NCBI RefSeq assembly: GCF_900114015.1
Contig: NZ_FORN01000015.1
Location: forward strand, 42,892 to 106,891
Direction of reading: 5' to 3'
DNA from: Caulobacter sp. UNC279MFTsu5.1
GTDB taxonomy: Bacteria > Pseudomonadota > Alphaproteobacteria > Caulobacterales > Caulobacteraceae
Length of the DNA: 64,000 nt
The first letter of the stretch is position 1. Each line of letters opens with the position of its first letter. Below, piece after piece: positions 38,954 through 47,770 of this stretch. The notes under the pieces are model-generated. The model had not been told where the DNA came from. It worked only from the letters and a program-made list of their open reading frames with translations, and did not search any database. The position numbers and the translations under genes are program-made.

Positions 38954-39358
38954 CTACCGCCGGCCGACGCCCGGAAACAGCGCCGGTTCGCCGTCGAACA
39001 CGCCCAGATAGCCCAGCTCGCCCAGCAGCGGCGTCAGGGTGTCGGCGTAGTCGTCGGCGTGGACGGGCAGGGCGGCGGGACGGCCGTTCTGATCCTGCAG
39101 CCGATAGACCGTCCACATCTTGCCCTTCGGGGCCGGGGCGCCGGGCTGCAGATAGCGGTGCTCCCAGCCGACCAGGGGCGGCGTGCGGCCGATCTCGACG
39201 TCGAACGGGCGGTCGCGGAAGGCCAGGTCCATGTCCAGCCGCATGGCCTCGGCCAGGCGCTGGTCCAGCCAATCGCCGAAGGCCGCCAGCACCGCGGCGG
39301 CCGACAGGCCTTCCGGGTTGGCGACGATGTGATTTCGGGATGCGGTTCCTGAACTCAT
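38954..39358 (-). CDS. Conserved hypothetical protein
   Basis: A 134-residue protein with no signal peptide or membrane segment. It has an N-terminal helical part (LSAAAVLAAFGDWLDQRLAEAM) and a mixed C-terminal part rich in Gly, Pro and aromatic residues. I do not recognise a domain. Base composition and codon use look like the neighbouring core genes, which supports a real gene. It is convergent with the I78-like gene. Confidence 0.55.
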   Translation of the reverse strand: MSSGTASRNHIVANPEGLSAAAVLAAFGDWLDQRLAEAMRLDMDLAFRDRPFDVEIGRTPPLVGWEHRYLQPGAPAPKGKMWTVYRLQDQNGRPAALPVHADDYADTLTPLLGELGYLGVFDGEPALFPGVGRR

Positions 39359-39604
39359 GCGAACAGGAATAAGCGCTCCGGGTCACGTAAAGGATAAGAG
39401 ACGTGGTTTAGGCGCATTTACCATGACGATACCGTCACAAGGCCTGCCGAATGCTCAAGCTTTGGTGACGGAAATCCATGAATTCGAGTATCGGTCAAGT
39501 TATGGCCAAGCTCAAACTTGGCTGACGAGATCGAAAAAGCGACATCGACTGTTGCCAAGCTGAAAACGCCCCTCCAGCATCATGCCACCTCAGGGAGAGC
39601 AAAG

Positions 39605-40045
39605 ATGAGTGATCAGGCGACGGCTTTGGCGTCCGTGGACTTCGACAAGGCGCGGTTCACCGCCACGCTGAAGACGCGCGCCCTGCCGCCTTACGGCAGC
39701 GGCCAGTGCGCCAAGTACGTGCGAATCGCTCTCGAGGCCGCCGGCATGGCCACCGGGCCCAATCCGCGCCAGGCCAAGGACTACGGCCCCTATCTGGAGG
39801 CGCGCGGCTTCACCGCCGTGGCGCGTTTCGTCTCCGGCGACGCAGTCAGCAAGGGCGTGGCTTCCGACGGCTTCAAACTGGAGGTCGGCGACGTCGCGGT
39901 GATCCAGAACCCCAGCAGCAGCGCCGCCGGGCACATCCAGGGCTATGACGGCGCCAACTGGATCTCCGACTTCGTCCAGGAGGCGTTCTGGCCGGGGCCG
40001 GCCTATCGCAGCGAAAAGCCCAGCTACGTGATCTACAGGCGCTGA
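39605..40045 (+). CDS. CHAP/NlpC-like cysteine amidase (peptidoglycan amidase candidate)
   Basis: A 146-residue protein with the look of a papain-fold peptidoglycan amidase: Cys35 at the start of a helix (YGSGQCAKYVRIALEAAG) and His110 in AAGHIQGYDGANWISDF, a spacing and context found in CHAP, NlpC/P60 and Tae-type enzymes. GDVAVIQNP before the histidine is also typical. There is no signal peptide, so if the target is peptidoglycan the protein must be delivered by another route, for example a contact-dependent secretion system. GGGAG lies eight bases before the ATG. The next gene follows after one base and encodes an exported partner. Confidence 0.7.
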   Translation: MSDQATALASVDFDKARFTATLKTRALPPYGSGQCAKYVRIALEAAGMATGPNPRQAKDYGPYLEARGFTAVARFVSGDAVSKGVASDGFKLEVGDVAVIQNPSSSAAGHIQGYDGANWISDFVQEAFWPGPAYRSEKPSYVIYRR

Positions 40046-40046
40046 G

Positions 40047-40598
40047 GTGCGGATCGCGATCCTCGCCCTGCTGGCCAGCCTGGCGGCTGGCCCGGTCGCG
40101 GCCCGGCCGCCGGCCCAGCCCTCCATCGACCCCCTGCTAGGCCTGAAGCTGCCCGCCGAGGCGCGGTTCGCCGCTGCGCCCGCCGATCTGGTCCAGGCCT
40201 GTCCGGCCCTGGCCAACGCCCGCTGGGACCGGCGGCTGTGGGTGTTCGCCCAGACCGGCAACGCCAGCACCACGGCGGGCGAGTTCCTGGTCGTCGGCGG
40301 CGAGCTGGTGGAGCGGGCGGGCGACGAACCCGCGGTCGAGGCCGACAAGGTCGGGGTGCTGCTGCGGCGGTCCCCCGGCGACTGCCGGCTGATCGGCCCG
40401 CCTCGGGAGGTGTTCGACTATGGCGAGGACGGGGTGACGCCGGCGGCGCTGGACGCCCTGGCCCAGGACGCGGCCCGCCGCTACGCCCAGGGCCTCGGCG
40501 GCCAGGCAACTCTGCGCAAGACCTTGAAGCGCCAGCGCATCGCCGCCGGCCAGATCAAGTCCGTCGCCCTGCGCCAGGCCTTCTTCGCGGGGAAGTAG
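40047..40598 (+). CDS. Exported protein paired with the amidase (immunity candidate)
   Basis: A 183-residue protein with a signal peptide (MRIAILALLASLAAGPVAAR). The mature part is mixed, with two cysteines (QACPALANARW and GDCRLIGPP) that could form a disulfide. No known domain was recognised. The start is a GTG one base after the amidase stop, so the two are coupled. A cytoplasmic amidase with a periplasmic partner in this order is the layout of effector-immunity pairs, but a simple envelope housekeeping role remains possible. Confidence 0.65.
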   Translation: MRIAILALLASLAAGPVAARPPAQPSIDPLLGLKLPAEARFAAAPADLVQACPALANARWDRRLWVFAQTGNASTTAGEFLVVGGELVERAGDEPAVEADKVGVLLRRSPGDCRLIGPPREVFDYGEDGVTPAALDALAQDAARRYAQGLGGQATLRKTLKRQRIAAGQIKSVALRQAFFAGK

Positions 40599-40601
40599 GC
40601 C

Positions 40602-42470
40602 TCAGGCCTCGGCCTCGGCCAACTCCTCCGCCAACCCCATCCAGGTCGCCTCGGCCTCATCCAGCTTGGCCTTGGCGTTGTCGCGGCGCTTGGTCAGCTC
40701 GGCGACCTTGGTCGGGTTCTTGTAGAGCTGCGGGTCGGCCAGTTGGGCGTCCAGCTCCGCGACCTGCCGGGTCTGGCGGGTGACGACCTGCTCGGCGGCC
40801 TCGATCTTGCGCTTGAGCGGCTCGATGGCGACGGTCTTCTTGGCCGGGGCGGCGGGCTCGGCCTTGGCCGGTTCACGCGCCACCTGGGTCGGCTTCACCG
40901 CCTGCTTGGCGCGGTCGAGCACGAACTTGGCGTAGTCGTCCATGTCGCCGTCGAACGGCTTGACCGTGCCGTCGGCGGCCAGCCACAGGCGGTCGGCCAC
41001 CAGCTCCATCAGCGAGCGGTCGTGGGTGATCAGGATCACCGCGCCTTCGTAGTCGTTCAGGGCGTCCAGCAGGGCCCGGCGCGAGTCGATATCCAGGTGG
41101 TTGGTCGGCTCGTCGAGGATCAGCATGTGCGGGGCGTCCATCGCCACCAGGTTCAGCAGCAGGCGGGCGCGCTCGCCGCCCGACAGGCTCTCGACCTTGG
41201 TTTCCTGCTTTTCGAAGCCCAGGCCGAACTGGGCCAGGCGCGAGCGGCGCGAGCTTTCCGAAGCGTCCGGCATGGCCCGGCGGATAATCTCCAGCGGGGT
41301 GTCCTCGGGGTCCATCGCCTCGATCTGGTGCTGGTGGAACCAGCCGACCTTCATCTTGCGGTCGCGATGGAACTCGCCCGACTGCACGCCCAGCGCCCCG
41401 GCGATCATCTTGGCGAAGGTCGACTTGCCCGCGCCGTTGACGCCCAGCAGGCCGATGCGGTCGTCCAGGTCCATGCGCAGGTTGAGGTTCCTGAGGATCG
41501 AGCGGCCCGGCTCGTAGCCGACATTGGCCTTCTCCAGCCTGATCAGCGGCGGGGGCAGGGGGCGCGGCGGCGAGGGCAGGGTGAAGGGCGCGACGCGCTC
41601 CTCGATCGTGGTCGCCACCGGCTCCATCTTGGCCAGGCGCTTCATCCGCGACTGGGCCTGGGCGGCCTTGGAAGCCTTGGCCTTGAAGCGGTCGACGAAG
41701 GCCTGCAGGTGGGCGCGCTCGGCGTCCTGCTTGGCCTTGGCCGACAGCTGCAAGCGGGCCTTCTCGGCGCGGCGCTTCTCGAAGTCGTCGTAGCCGCCGG
41801 TGTAGAGTTCCAGCTTACCGCCCGCCAGGTGCAGCATGTGGGTGCAGCTGTTGTTGAGCAGCTCGCGGTCGTGGCTGACGATCAGGGCGGTGTGCGGGTA
41901 CTTCTGGAGGCGGGCCTCCAGCCACAGGGCGCCTTCCAGGTCCAGATAGTTGGTCGGTTCGTCCAGCAGCAACATGTCCGGCTCGGCGAACAGCGCCGCG
42001 GCCAGGGCCACGCGCATCCGCCAGCCGCCGGAGAACTCGGCCATCGGCCGGGCCAGGTCGTCCTGGGTGAAGCCCAGGCCCACCAGGATTTCCGACGCCT
42101 TGGCCGGCGCCGCGTCGGCGTCGATCTCGATCAGTCGGGCCCAGATCTCGCCCATCTCCTCGGGTTCGGCGGTCTCCAGGCGCGTCAGCAGGCCGTGGCG
42201 CTCCTCGTCGGCCTCCAGCACCGTCTCCAGCAGGGTGAAGGGCGTGGCCGGGTGCTCCTGATCCACCGAGCCGACGCGGGCGCTCTTGGGCAGGCTGATC
42301 TCGTCGTCGCCGGCCTGCAGATGGCCCAGGATCAGCTTGAAGAGGGTGGACTTGCCCACGCCGTTGCGGCCGATCAGCCCGACCTTGGCGCCGGGCGGCA
42401 GGCTCACGCTGGCGTGGTCGAAGAACCGCCGCCCCCAGGCGTCGAAGGTCAGGTCGTTGATCTGGAGCAT
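40602..42470 (-). CDS. ABC-F family ATP-binding protein
   Basis: A 622-residue soluble protein with two ATPase domains and no membrane part. Walker A motifs are GRNGVGKST (first half) and GVNGAGKST (second half); signature motifs are EFSGGWRMRVALAAALF and LSGGERARLLLN. A charged inter-domain linker rich in Lys and Ala follows the first domain, and the C-terminus is a long Lys/Ala/Glu coiled coil (EAAEQVVTRQTRQVAELD). ABC-F proteins act on ribosomes. The family subtype is closest in layout to YheS or Uup; I cannot tell which. Confidence 0.93.
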   Translation of the reverse strand: MLQINDLTFDAWGRRFFDHASVSLPPGAKVGLIGRNGVGKSTLFKLILGHLQAGDDEISLPKSARVGSVDQEHPATPFTLLETVLEADEERHGLLTRLETAEPEEMGEIWARLIEIDADAAPAKASEILVGLGFTQDDLARPMAEFSGGWRMRVALAAALFAEPDMLLLDEPTNYLDLEGALWLEARLQKYPHTALIVSHDRELLNNSCTHMLHLAGGKLELYTGGYDDFEKRRAEKARLQLSAKAKQDAERAHLQAFVDRFKAKASKAAQAQSRMKRLAKMEPVATTIEERVAPFTLPSPPRPLPPPLIRLEKANVGYEPGRSILRNLNLRMDLDDRIGLLGVNGAGKSTFAKMIAGALGVQSGEFHRDRKMKVGWFHQHQIEAMDPEDTPLEIIRRAMPDASESSRRSRLAQFGLGFEKQETKVESLSGGERARLLLNLVAMDAPHMLILDEPTNHLDIDSRRALLDALNDYEGAVILITHDRSLMELVADRLWLAADGTVKPFDGDMDDYAKFVLDRAKQAVKPTQVAREPAKAEPAAPAKKTVAIEPLKRKIEAAEQVVTRQTRQVAELDAQLADPQLYKNPTKVAELTKRRDNAKAKLDEAEATWMGLAEELAEAEA

Positions 42471-42570
42471 TTGATTTTAAGGTTACGCGGCGGGTTGGCG
42501 GGGAGGAGGCGCCCGGCTATAAGCCCGCAACCTCCCAATCGACAAACTTTCTCTGTGAGATTTTCGGATC

Positions 42571-42990
42571 ATGACCGAACGCACCTTCTCGATCATCAAG
42601 CCTGACGCCACGCGTCGCAACCTGACCGGCAAGATCAACGCCGTCATCGAAGAAGCCGGTCTGCGCATCGTGGCCCAACGCCGCGTGAAGCTGAGCGAGG
42701 CGCAAGCCAAGAAGTTCTACGAAGTCCACGCCGAGCGCCCGTTCTACGGCGAACTGGTCGCCCAGATGACCGCCGAGCCGGTGGTCGTCCAGGTGCTGGA
42801 AGGCGACAATGCCGTGGCCAAGTACCGCGAAGTGATGGGCGCCACCAACCCCGACAACGCCGACGAAGGCACGATCCGCAAGCTGTTCGCCCTGTCGATC
42901 GGCGAGAACTCGGTCCACGGTTCGGACAGCCTGGAAAACGCGGGCATCGAAATCGCCCAGTTCTTCAAGGACGAAGAGATCGTTGGCTAA
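42571..42990 (+). CDS. ndk: Nucleoside diphosphate kinase
   Basis: A 139-residue enzyme that transfers phosphate between nucleoside triphosphates and diphosphates. The phosphorylated histidine is His116 in NSVHGSDS. The opening [11 protein letters not shown] is the family signature. It is a single gene with a strong terminator right after it, divergent from the ABC-F gene. Confidence 0.98.
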   Translation: MTERTFSIIKPDATRRNLTGKINAVIEEAGLRIVAQRRVKLSEAQAKKFYEVHAERPFYGELVAQMTAEPVVVQVLEGDNAVAKYREVMGATNPDNADEGTIRKLFALSIGENSVHGSDSLENAGIEIAQFFKDEEIVG

Positions 42991-43014
42991 GGCTTTCGCC
43001 TTGTCGACAGCAGG

Positions 43015-43048
43015 AGGCCGGCGGAGCGATCCGCCGGCCTTTTTGTTT
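43015..43048 (+). terminator. Intrinsic terminator of ndk
   Basis: A perfect 11-bp stem (AGGCCGGCGGA / TCCGCCGGCCT) with a GCGA tetraloop is followed by TTTTGTTT. It lies 24 bases after the ndk stop. Confidence 0.92.
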
Positions 43049-43104
43049 GCGCAGGCCGCCCCGGATCGGTGACGATCGGTCGCGTCGAAGCTGGGGCAAA
43101 GCAC

Positions 43105-43749
43105 ATGAAGGACTATCGCCGCCGCGACGTCGCCCTGGCGGCCGGACTGTCAGGCGTGGCGGGCTATGTCGACGCCATCGGCTTCCTGAAGCTGGGCGGG
43201 TTCTTCGTCTCGTTCATGAGCGGCAACTCCACCCGGCTGGGCGTGGGCATCGCCACCGGCCAGTGGGCGATGGTCCGCACGGCCCTGATGCTGGTCGGCC
43301 TGTTCGTCGCCGGCGTGGTGCTGGGGGCGCTGGTCGCGCGCAAGGCGGGCGAGGAGCGACGCTCGGCGGTCCTGGCGCTGGAGGCGGCGCTGCTGGCCTC
43401 CGCCGCCGCCCTGATCTCGGCCGGCTTCGATTCGGCGGGAGTCGCGGCCATGGTCCTGGCCATGGGCGCGGAGAACGCGGTGTTCCAGCGCAACGGCGAC
43501 GTCGGGGTCGGGCTGACCTACATGACCGGGGCCCTGGTCAAGGCCGGCCAGCGGATCGCCGCCGCCCTGACCGGCGGCGATCATTGGGCCTGGGGGCCCT
43601 ACGCCCTGCTGTGGGCGGGCCTCTGCCTCGGCGGCGCCCTGGGCGCGGCGGCCTATCTGCGGGTCGGCGTCCTGGCCCTGTGGGCGGCGGCGGCGCTGGT
43701 CGCGGTCCTGGCCGCCGCCAAGGCCTGGCGGGAGCGGCGGGCCATCTAG
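43105..43749 (+). CDS. YoaK family (DUF1275) membrane protein
   Basis: A 214-residue protein with six predicted membrane segments. The YoaK/DUF1275 signature is visible as AGYVDAIGFLKLGGFFVSFMSGNSTRLG near the N-terminus, and a second conserved stretch MGAENAVFQRNGDVGVGLTYMTGALVK lies in the middle. Function is unknown in the family. The ATG at 43105 is chosen; a GTG 12 codons upstream is possible. Confidence 0.88.
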   Translation: MKDYRRRDVALAAGLSGVAGYVDAIGFLKLGGFFVSFMSGNSTRLGVGIATGQWAMVRTALMLVGLFVAGVVLGALVARKAGEERRSAVLALEAALLASAAALISAGFDSAGVAAMVLAMGAENAVFQRNGDVGVGLTYMTGALVKAGQRIAAALTGGDHWAWGPYALLWAGLCLGGALGAAAYLRVGVLALWAAAALVAVLAAAKAWRERRAI

Positions 43750-43776
43750 GCCTTGCCCTCCATGCGCGCCTCCCGG

Positions 43777-43818
43777 TTGTCATCCCGGGCGAAGCGCAGC
43801 GAAGACCCAGGACTCAGG
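43777..43818. repeat. Dispersed short repeat element
   Basis: The gap between the convergent YoaK-family and dipeptidase genes contains TTGTCATCCCGGGCGAAGCG followed by CAGCGAAGACCCAGG. I recognise this wording as a common intergenic repeat in alphaproteobacteria, where it can fold through CCCGGGC/GACCC-type pairings. Confidence 0.6.
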
Positions 43819-43824
43819 TCCCTC

Positions 43825-45042
43825 TCACCCCGCCGACGCCTTGGCCGCCTCGGCCGCCCGCAGCAGGCGCAGGACATTGCCGCTCCAGATCTTCTCCAGG
43901 TCGGCCTTGGTGTAGCCCTCGGCCAGCAGGGCCTGGGAGATCTTCCAGTAGTCGGAGGCGTCCTCCAGGCCGGTGACCCCGCCGCCGCCGTCGAAATCGA
44001 TGCCGATCCCCACGTGATCGACCCCGGCCACCTTCAAGGCGTGGTTCAGGTGGTTCATGAAGTCGTCGAACGTCGCCTTCCTGACCGGCCACCTGGCGTC
44101 GATGGCGTTGCGCTCGGCCATGAAGGCGGCGCGCTGCTCTTCGGTCATCTTGTTGCGCGCCCCGACCTTGGCCATCAGGGCGGCCATGGCGGCTTCGCGC
44201 TCGGGGTTCTTGGGGGTGTCGATCAGATAGCTGGAATAGGCGTCGACCTGGATCACCCCGCCGCTGTCGGCCAGGGCCTTGAGCCGGGCGTCGTCGACAT
44301 TGCGCGGATGATCGAACACCGCCTTGCAGCCCGAATGGGTCAGAATCACCGGGGTCTTGGACAGGGCGATCAACTGGTCCAGCACCTCGTCGGACGAGTG
44401 CGAGCCGTCCAGAACCACGCCCAGCCGGTTGGCCTCGGCCACGAACTGCTTCCCCAGCGGCGACAGGCCATGCCACTCGGGCTTGTCGGTCGAGCTGTCG
44501 GCCATGTCGTTGTTCTTGAAGTGGGCCAGGCCCGAGATCCGCACGCCCATCGCGTAGAAGCTGGACAGCAGGGTGACGTCGCCGTCGATCGGATAGCTGT
44601 TCTCGATGCTCATGAACACGACGCGCTTGCCCTGGGCGGCGATCGCCGCGGCGTCGTCGGCCTTCAGCGCCAGGGCGAACTTGTCGCCGTGCTTGGCCAC
44701 CATCTCGCGGATCTCGACGCCGCGGATCAGGGCCGCGTCCCGGGCGGCGCGGGTGGCCTCCGGCGTGCGCGGCCCCTGGGGCGTGTAGATAGCGAAGAAG
44801 CCGCCATCCAGCCCGCCCTCGACCATGCGCGGATAGTCGATCTGCGAGCCGTCCTTGGCCGCGTCGTGGCGGTCCAGGATGTCCCAGCCGGGGCGACCGA
44901 AATTGGCGGGGGTGTCCAGGTGGGTGTCGAGGGTCAGCAGGCTCTCGTGGATCTGGCGGGCCGAGGCGGCGGTCTCGGCGGCCTGGGACGAGGTGGCGAG
45001 CGCCAGGGCCGATACGGCGGCCAGCAGGAAGGATCGGGTCAT
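43825..45042 (-). CDS. Exported membrane dipeptidase (peptidase M19)
   Basis: A 405-residue zinc dipeptidase of the renal dipeptidase family. It has a signal peptide (cleaved near SSQA). The metal ligands begin with the HxD motif in LDTHLDTPANFGRPGWD, followed by a bridging glutamate region (FMSIENSYPI) and histidines in LDGSHSSDEVL and ILTHSGCKAVFDHPRN. Members hydrolyse dipeptides, some with D-amino acids or Cys-Gly. It lies 56 bases downstream of TonB receptor 2 in the same direction, so the receptor may deliver its substrate. Confidence 0.93.
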   Translation of the reverse strand: MTRSFLLAAVSALALATSSQAAETAASARQIHESLLTLDTHLDTPANFGRPGWDILDRHDAAKDGSQIDYPRMVEGGLDGGFFAIYTPQGPRTPEATRAARDAALIRGVEIREMVAKHGDKFALALKADDAAAIAAQGKRVVFMSIENSYPIDGDVTLLSSFYAMGVRISGLAHFKNNDMADSSTDKPEWHGLSPLGKQFVAEANRLGVVLDGSHSSDEVLDQLIALSKTPVILTHSGCKAVFDHPRNVDDARLKALADSGGVIQVDAYSSYLIDTPKNPEREAAMAALMAKVGARNKMTEEQRAAFMAERNAIDARWPVRKATFDDFMNHLNHALKVAGVDHVGIGIDFDGGGGVTGLEDASDYWKISQALLAEGYTKADLEKIWSGNVLRLLRAAEAAKASAG

Positions 45043-45060
45043 GGATGTACTCGAACGCTG

Positions 45061-45090
45061 TCCGGCCGCTCCCTCTCGGAAGCGGCCGGA
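45061..45090. repeat. Inverted repeat between TonB receptor 2 and the dipeptidase gene
   Basis: A perfect 10-bp stem (TCCGGCCGCT / AGCGGCCGGA) with a ten-base loop lies just after the receptor stop. No T-run follows on the minus strand, so it is not a clear terminator; it could stabilise the receptor mRNA or reduce downstream expression. Confidence 0.5.
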
Positions 45091-45098
45091 ACTTGGAC

Positions 45099-47474
45099 CT
45101 AGAAGTCGGCGGAGAGAGTGAACTGGATCGTCCGGTGCGAGCCGGGCCGGAAGCTGGCCGGAGTGTTCACCGTGGTGCTGATCGTGCCCAGATAGTCCTT
45201 GTCGAAGATGTTATCGACATTGACCCGCGCCTTGACCTGCTCGAACGGCCCGGCGGCGAAGCCGTCGCCCAGGTCGAGATAGGCGTTGACGATCGTGTAG
45301 CCCTTGGTGGCCTCGGAGTTGACGAAGTTGGTGTAGCGGTCGTCGATGTGGCGGGCCGAGACGTTGAACACGAAGCCATCCGTCGGCTCGACCGTCACCC
45401 CGCCCTGGAACAGCCATTCGGGGAAGTCCGGCACCGACTTGCCCTTGGTCTGCAGGGTGATCGGCGCGGCCGTGGCGCTGGACCTGTAGTTCAGGACGTT
45501 GTCCTGGAATTCCGACTTGTTGTACGACAGGTTGGCGTTGAAATAGATCTTGCCGCCCAGCAGGTCGGGTTTCCACTGGCCGCTGAACTCGGCGCCCGAC
45601 GCCTTCACCGCCCCGACGTTCTGATAGAAGCTCTCCAGGGTGGTGCTGCCGGGAACCTCGGCGTTGAACTGCTGCAGCCGGTTCTTGAACTCGGTCTTGT
45701 AGACCACGAACGAGGCGTTGAAGGTGGGGCGGTTGGCGCGATAGCCCAGTTCCAGGTTCTTGGAGGTCTCCGGCTTGGGACCGGCCACCGTCGGGCTGGC
45801 CGCCGAGAACACGTCGTCGGCGCCGCGGGGCAGGGCCATGTTCTCCGAATAGGACGAGAAGATCTGGTCGCGGCTATTGAGGTTGTAGACGGCCCCGACC
45901 TGCGGCAAGAAATCGTCCTTCCAGTTGGCCTTCAGGGTCGGCTGGCGCTTGTTGATGTAGTCGGCCGGATTGCGATAGCCGCTGATCTTGTAGTCGATGT
46001 CGGTGGCCTTGAAGCCTAGCTCGACCTTCAGGCGGTCGTCGACCAGGCTCAGCGTGTCCTTGACGAAGAATTGGGCGGTCTGGCGGGTCGAGACATAGTT
46101 GCGCTGCCGGTGGACGGGCTCGTTGAACAGCGGCGCGCCGTCGGGGTTGCCATTCTGCACGTTGTAGCGCGCCTGAGTGCGGTGATAGTCGTCGTCCTCC
46201 AGCCAAAGACCGGCCTCGAGCTTGTTGAAGCCGGCGCGCCAGGCGACCTTGCCGGTGACGCCCTTGCGCGTGCCGTCGATGCCCGACAGGCCGTACTGGA
46301 TGCCCTTGGGCGCGGTCAGGCCCGTCAGCCCGGCGTCGACCTCGGCGGTATGGCTGGCGATCGAGGTTCCCCAGGCCTCGGGCGAGACGCCGTAACCCTC
46401 CTTGTCTTCATAGTAGGCGGTCGTGGTCAGGTCGATCGCGTCGGTGATCGGGGTGTTCAGGGTCAGGCCATAGAGGTGGTCCTGCCGGCTGTTCACCGCG
46501 AACTTGTAGTACTGGGCGTAGTTGGCGTTGGAATAGAGCGGCCCCGTGACGCTGGCGCCGTGGACCGTGGCCACGGCCGGCGCCAGGCCGGTCGGCACGT
46601 AGCCCAGATAGGCGAAGTCGCGCCCCTTGCGGCCGAACACGTCGCCGGCCGTCCCGGCGTACTGGGCCTTGGTGATCGACGGGCTGTCATAGTCGAAATA
46701 GTCGTTGTGCACGGTCTGGAAGCTGATGTTCCCGCCATTGGGCAAGGCGTAGTTGATCTTGCCCTCGTAGTGCTTGCGGTCGATCGTGCCCGGGCCGCGC
46801 CACAGGTCGCCCTTGATGATCGAGGCGCTGGCGTAGGCCGAGAAGCCGGCGTGCTCGCCGGTCTCCAGGCGCAGGAAGGAGCGGCGCAGGCTGTCGCTGC
46901 CCAGGGTCTGGCTGACCGAGCCGCCGGCGGTCTGGGACGGCTTCTGGGTGAAGTAGTCGACGATCGGCCCCAGCGAGGCGTAGCTGGGCAGGGAGACGTC
47001 GCCGGCCCCGGCCGAGGCCGTCACCCGCAACAGGTTCTCGTTGTCGACATAGCGATAGATCGGGCTGCCGCCGAACTGGTCGCTACGGCCCATCGGGATG
47101 TTGTCCAGCAGGAAGCCGATCTGCTGGAAGTTGAAGGCCCGCACCGAGACCGAGTTGCCGAACTCGTACATGCCCAGGGCGTCGTTGGCCTGGACGTTGA
47201 AGCCGGGCAAGGACTCCAGCATTTTCAGGCCCGTGACCCCGGCCGGCGCGGACAGCAGGGCCTCGCGAGTGATCGAGACCGTGGCGGTGGCGTGGTCCGT
47301 GCCGATGGCGACGCTGGCCTCGGACACCCTGGCCCCGGTCACCACCAGTTCATCGACGGTCGAGGCCTTGTCGGCCTCCTGGGCCAGGGCGGGCGTCGCG
47401 CCCCCCAGCACCGAGGCGGCCAGCAGCAGGGCCCGGAAATGGCGCGAGGCCGGCGCAAGGCGAGTGTTCGTCAT
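45099..47474 (-). CDS. TonB-dependent receptor 2
   Basis: A 791-residue outer membrane receptor. It has a signal peptide (MTNTRLAPASRHFRALLLAA, cleaved near ALAQE), a TonB box (VDELVVTGARVSE), a plug (ITREALLSAPAGVTGLKMLESLPGF is split by weak conservation; the key part is LKMLESLPGFNVQ) and a barrel ending in an aromatic residue (LSADF). The C-terminal region DNIFDKDYLGTIS is family-typical. The dipeptidase gene follows in the same direction, and a tandem glycine riboswitch lies about 300 bases upstream on the same strand. The substrate is unknown. Confidence 0.92.
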   Translation of the reverse strand: MTNTRLAPASRHFRALLLAASVLGGATPALAQEADKASTVDELVVTGARVSEASVAIGTDHATATVSITREALLSAPAGVTGLKMLESLPGFNVQANDALGMYEFGNSVSVRAFNFQQIGFLLDNIPMGRSDQFGGSPIYRYVDNENLLRVTASAGAGDVSLPSYASLGPIVDYFTQKPSQTAGGSVSQTLGSDSLRRSFLRLETGEHAGFSAYASASIIKGDLWRGPGTIDRKHYEGKINYALPNGGNISFQTVHNDYFDYDSPSITKAQYAGTAGDVFGRKGRDFAYLGYVPTGLAPAVATVHGASVTGPLYSNANYAQYYKFAVNSRQDHLYGLTLNTPITDAIDLTTTAYYEDKEGYGVSPEAWGTSIASHTAEVDAGLTGLTAPKGIQYGLSGIDGTRKGVTGKVAWRAGFNKLEAGLWLEDDDYHRTQARYNVQNGNPDGAPLFNEPVHRQRNYVSTRQTAQFFVKDTLSLVDDRLKVELGFKATDIDYKISGYRNPADYINKRQPTLKANWKDDFLPQVGAVYNLNSRDQIFSSYSENMALPRGADDVFSAASPTVAGPKPETSKNLELGYRANRPTFNASFVVYKTEFKNRLQQFNAEVPGSTTLESFYQNVGAVKASGAEFSGQWKPDLLGGKIYFNANLSYNKSEFQDNVLNYRSSATAAPITLQTKGKSVPDFPEWLFQGGVTVEPTDGFVFNVSARHIDDRYTNFVNSEATKGYTIVNAYLDLGDGFAAGPFEQVKARVNVDNIFDKDYLGTISTTVNTPASFRPGSHRTIQFTLSADF

Positions 47475-47713
47475 GACTATCCCCAATCTTTTGACTGGGG
47501 CCAAGCTCGACGGTTCGTCTATCGCGGTAAATTCAGAAAAGCTGCTCGCGGCAACAATATAAAATAGGGTTCAAGCGCTATGCATGCATGTATAAATTAT
47601 GAACATCGAAAATGATCTATATTGCTAGTGTCAATGAGCATCTCACGAAAACCGCATAGGTGATCGTGTTGAGGTCGGGCGAACGTTTGAAAAGTGGTCG
47701 CGAGGGCGTGAAT

Positions 47714-47755
47714 TCAGGTCATCGGCAGCCAAGGAGTGTCGTGACGAACCGTCAT
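47714..47755 (-). CDS. 13-codon ORF directly after the glycine riboswitch
   Basis: The ORF reads MTVRHDTPWLPMT and then stops. Its ATG is preceded, six bases upstream, by GGAAGG, which is the best ribosome-binding sequence in the region and begins only a few bases after the riboswitch's last helix. It may be a leader peptide, a remnant of a lost riboswitch-controlled gene, or chance. I saw no continuation in other frames that resembles a known protein. Confidence 0.3.
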   Translation of the reverse strand: MTVRHDTPWLPMT

Positions 47756-47770
47756 GGCCCGCCTTCCGCA

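Noticed and set aside
39518..39604. A 29-residue N-terminal extension of the amidase gene
   Set aside because: The extension has no family similarity and the ATG at 39605 has a better ribosome-binding site.
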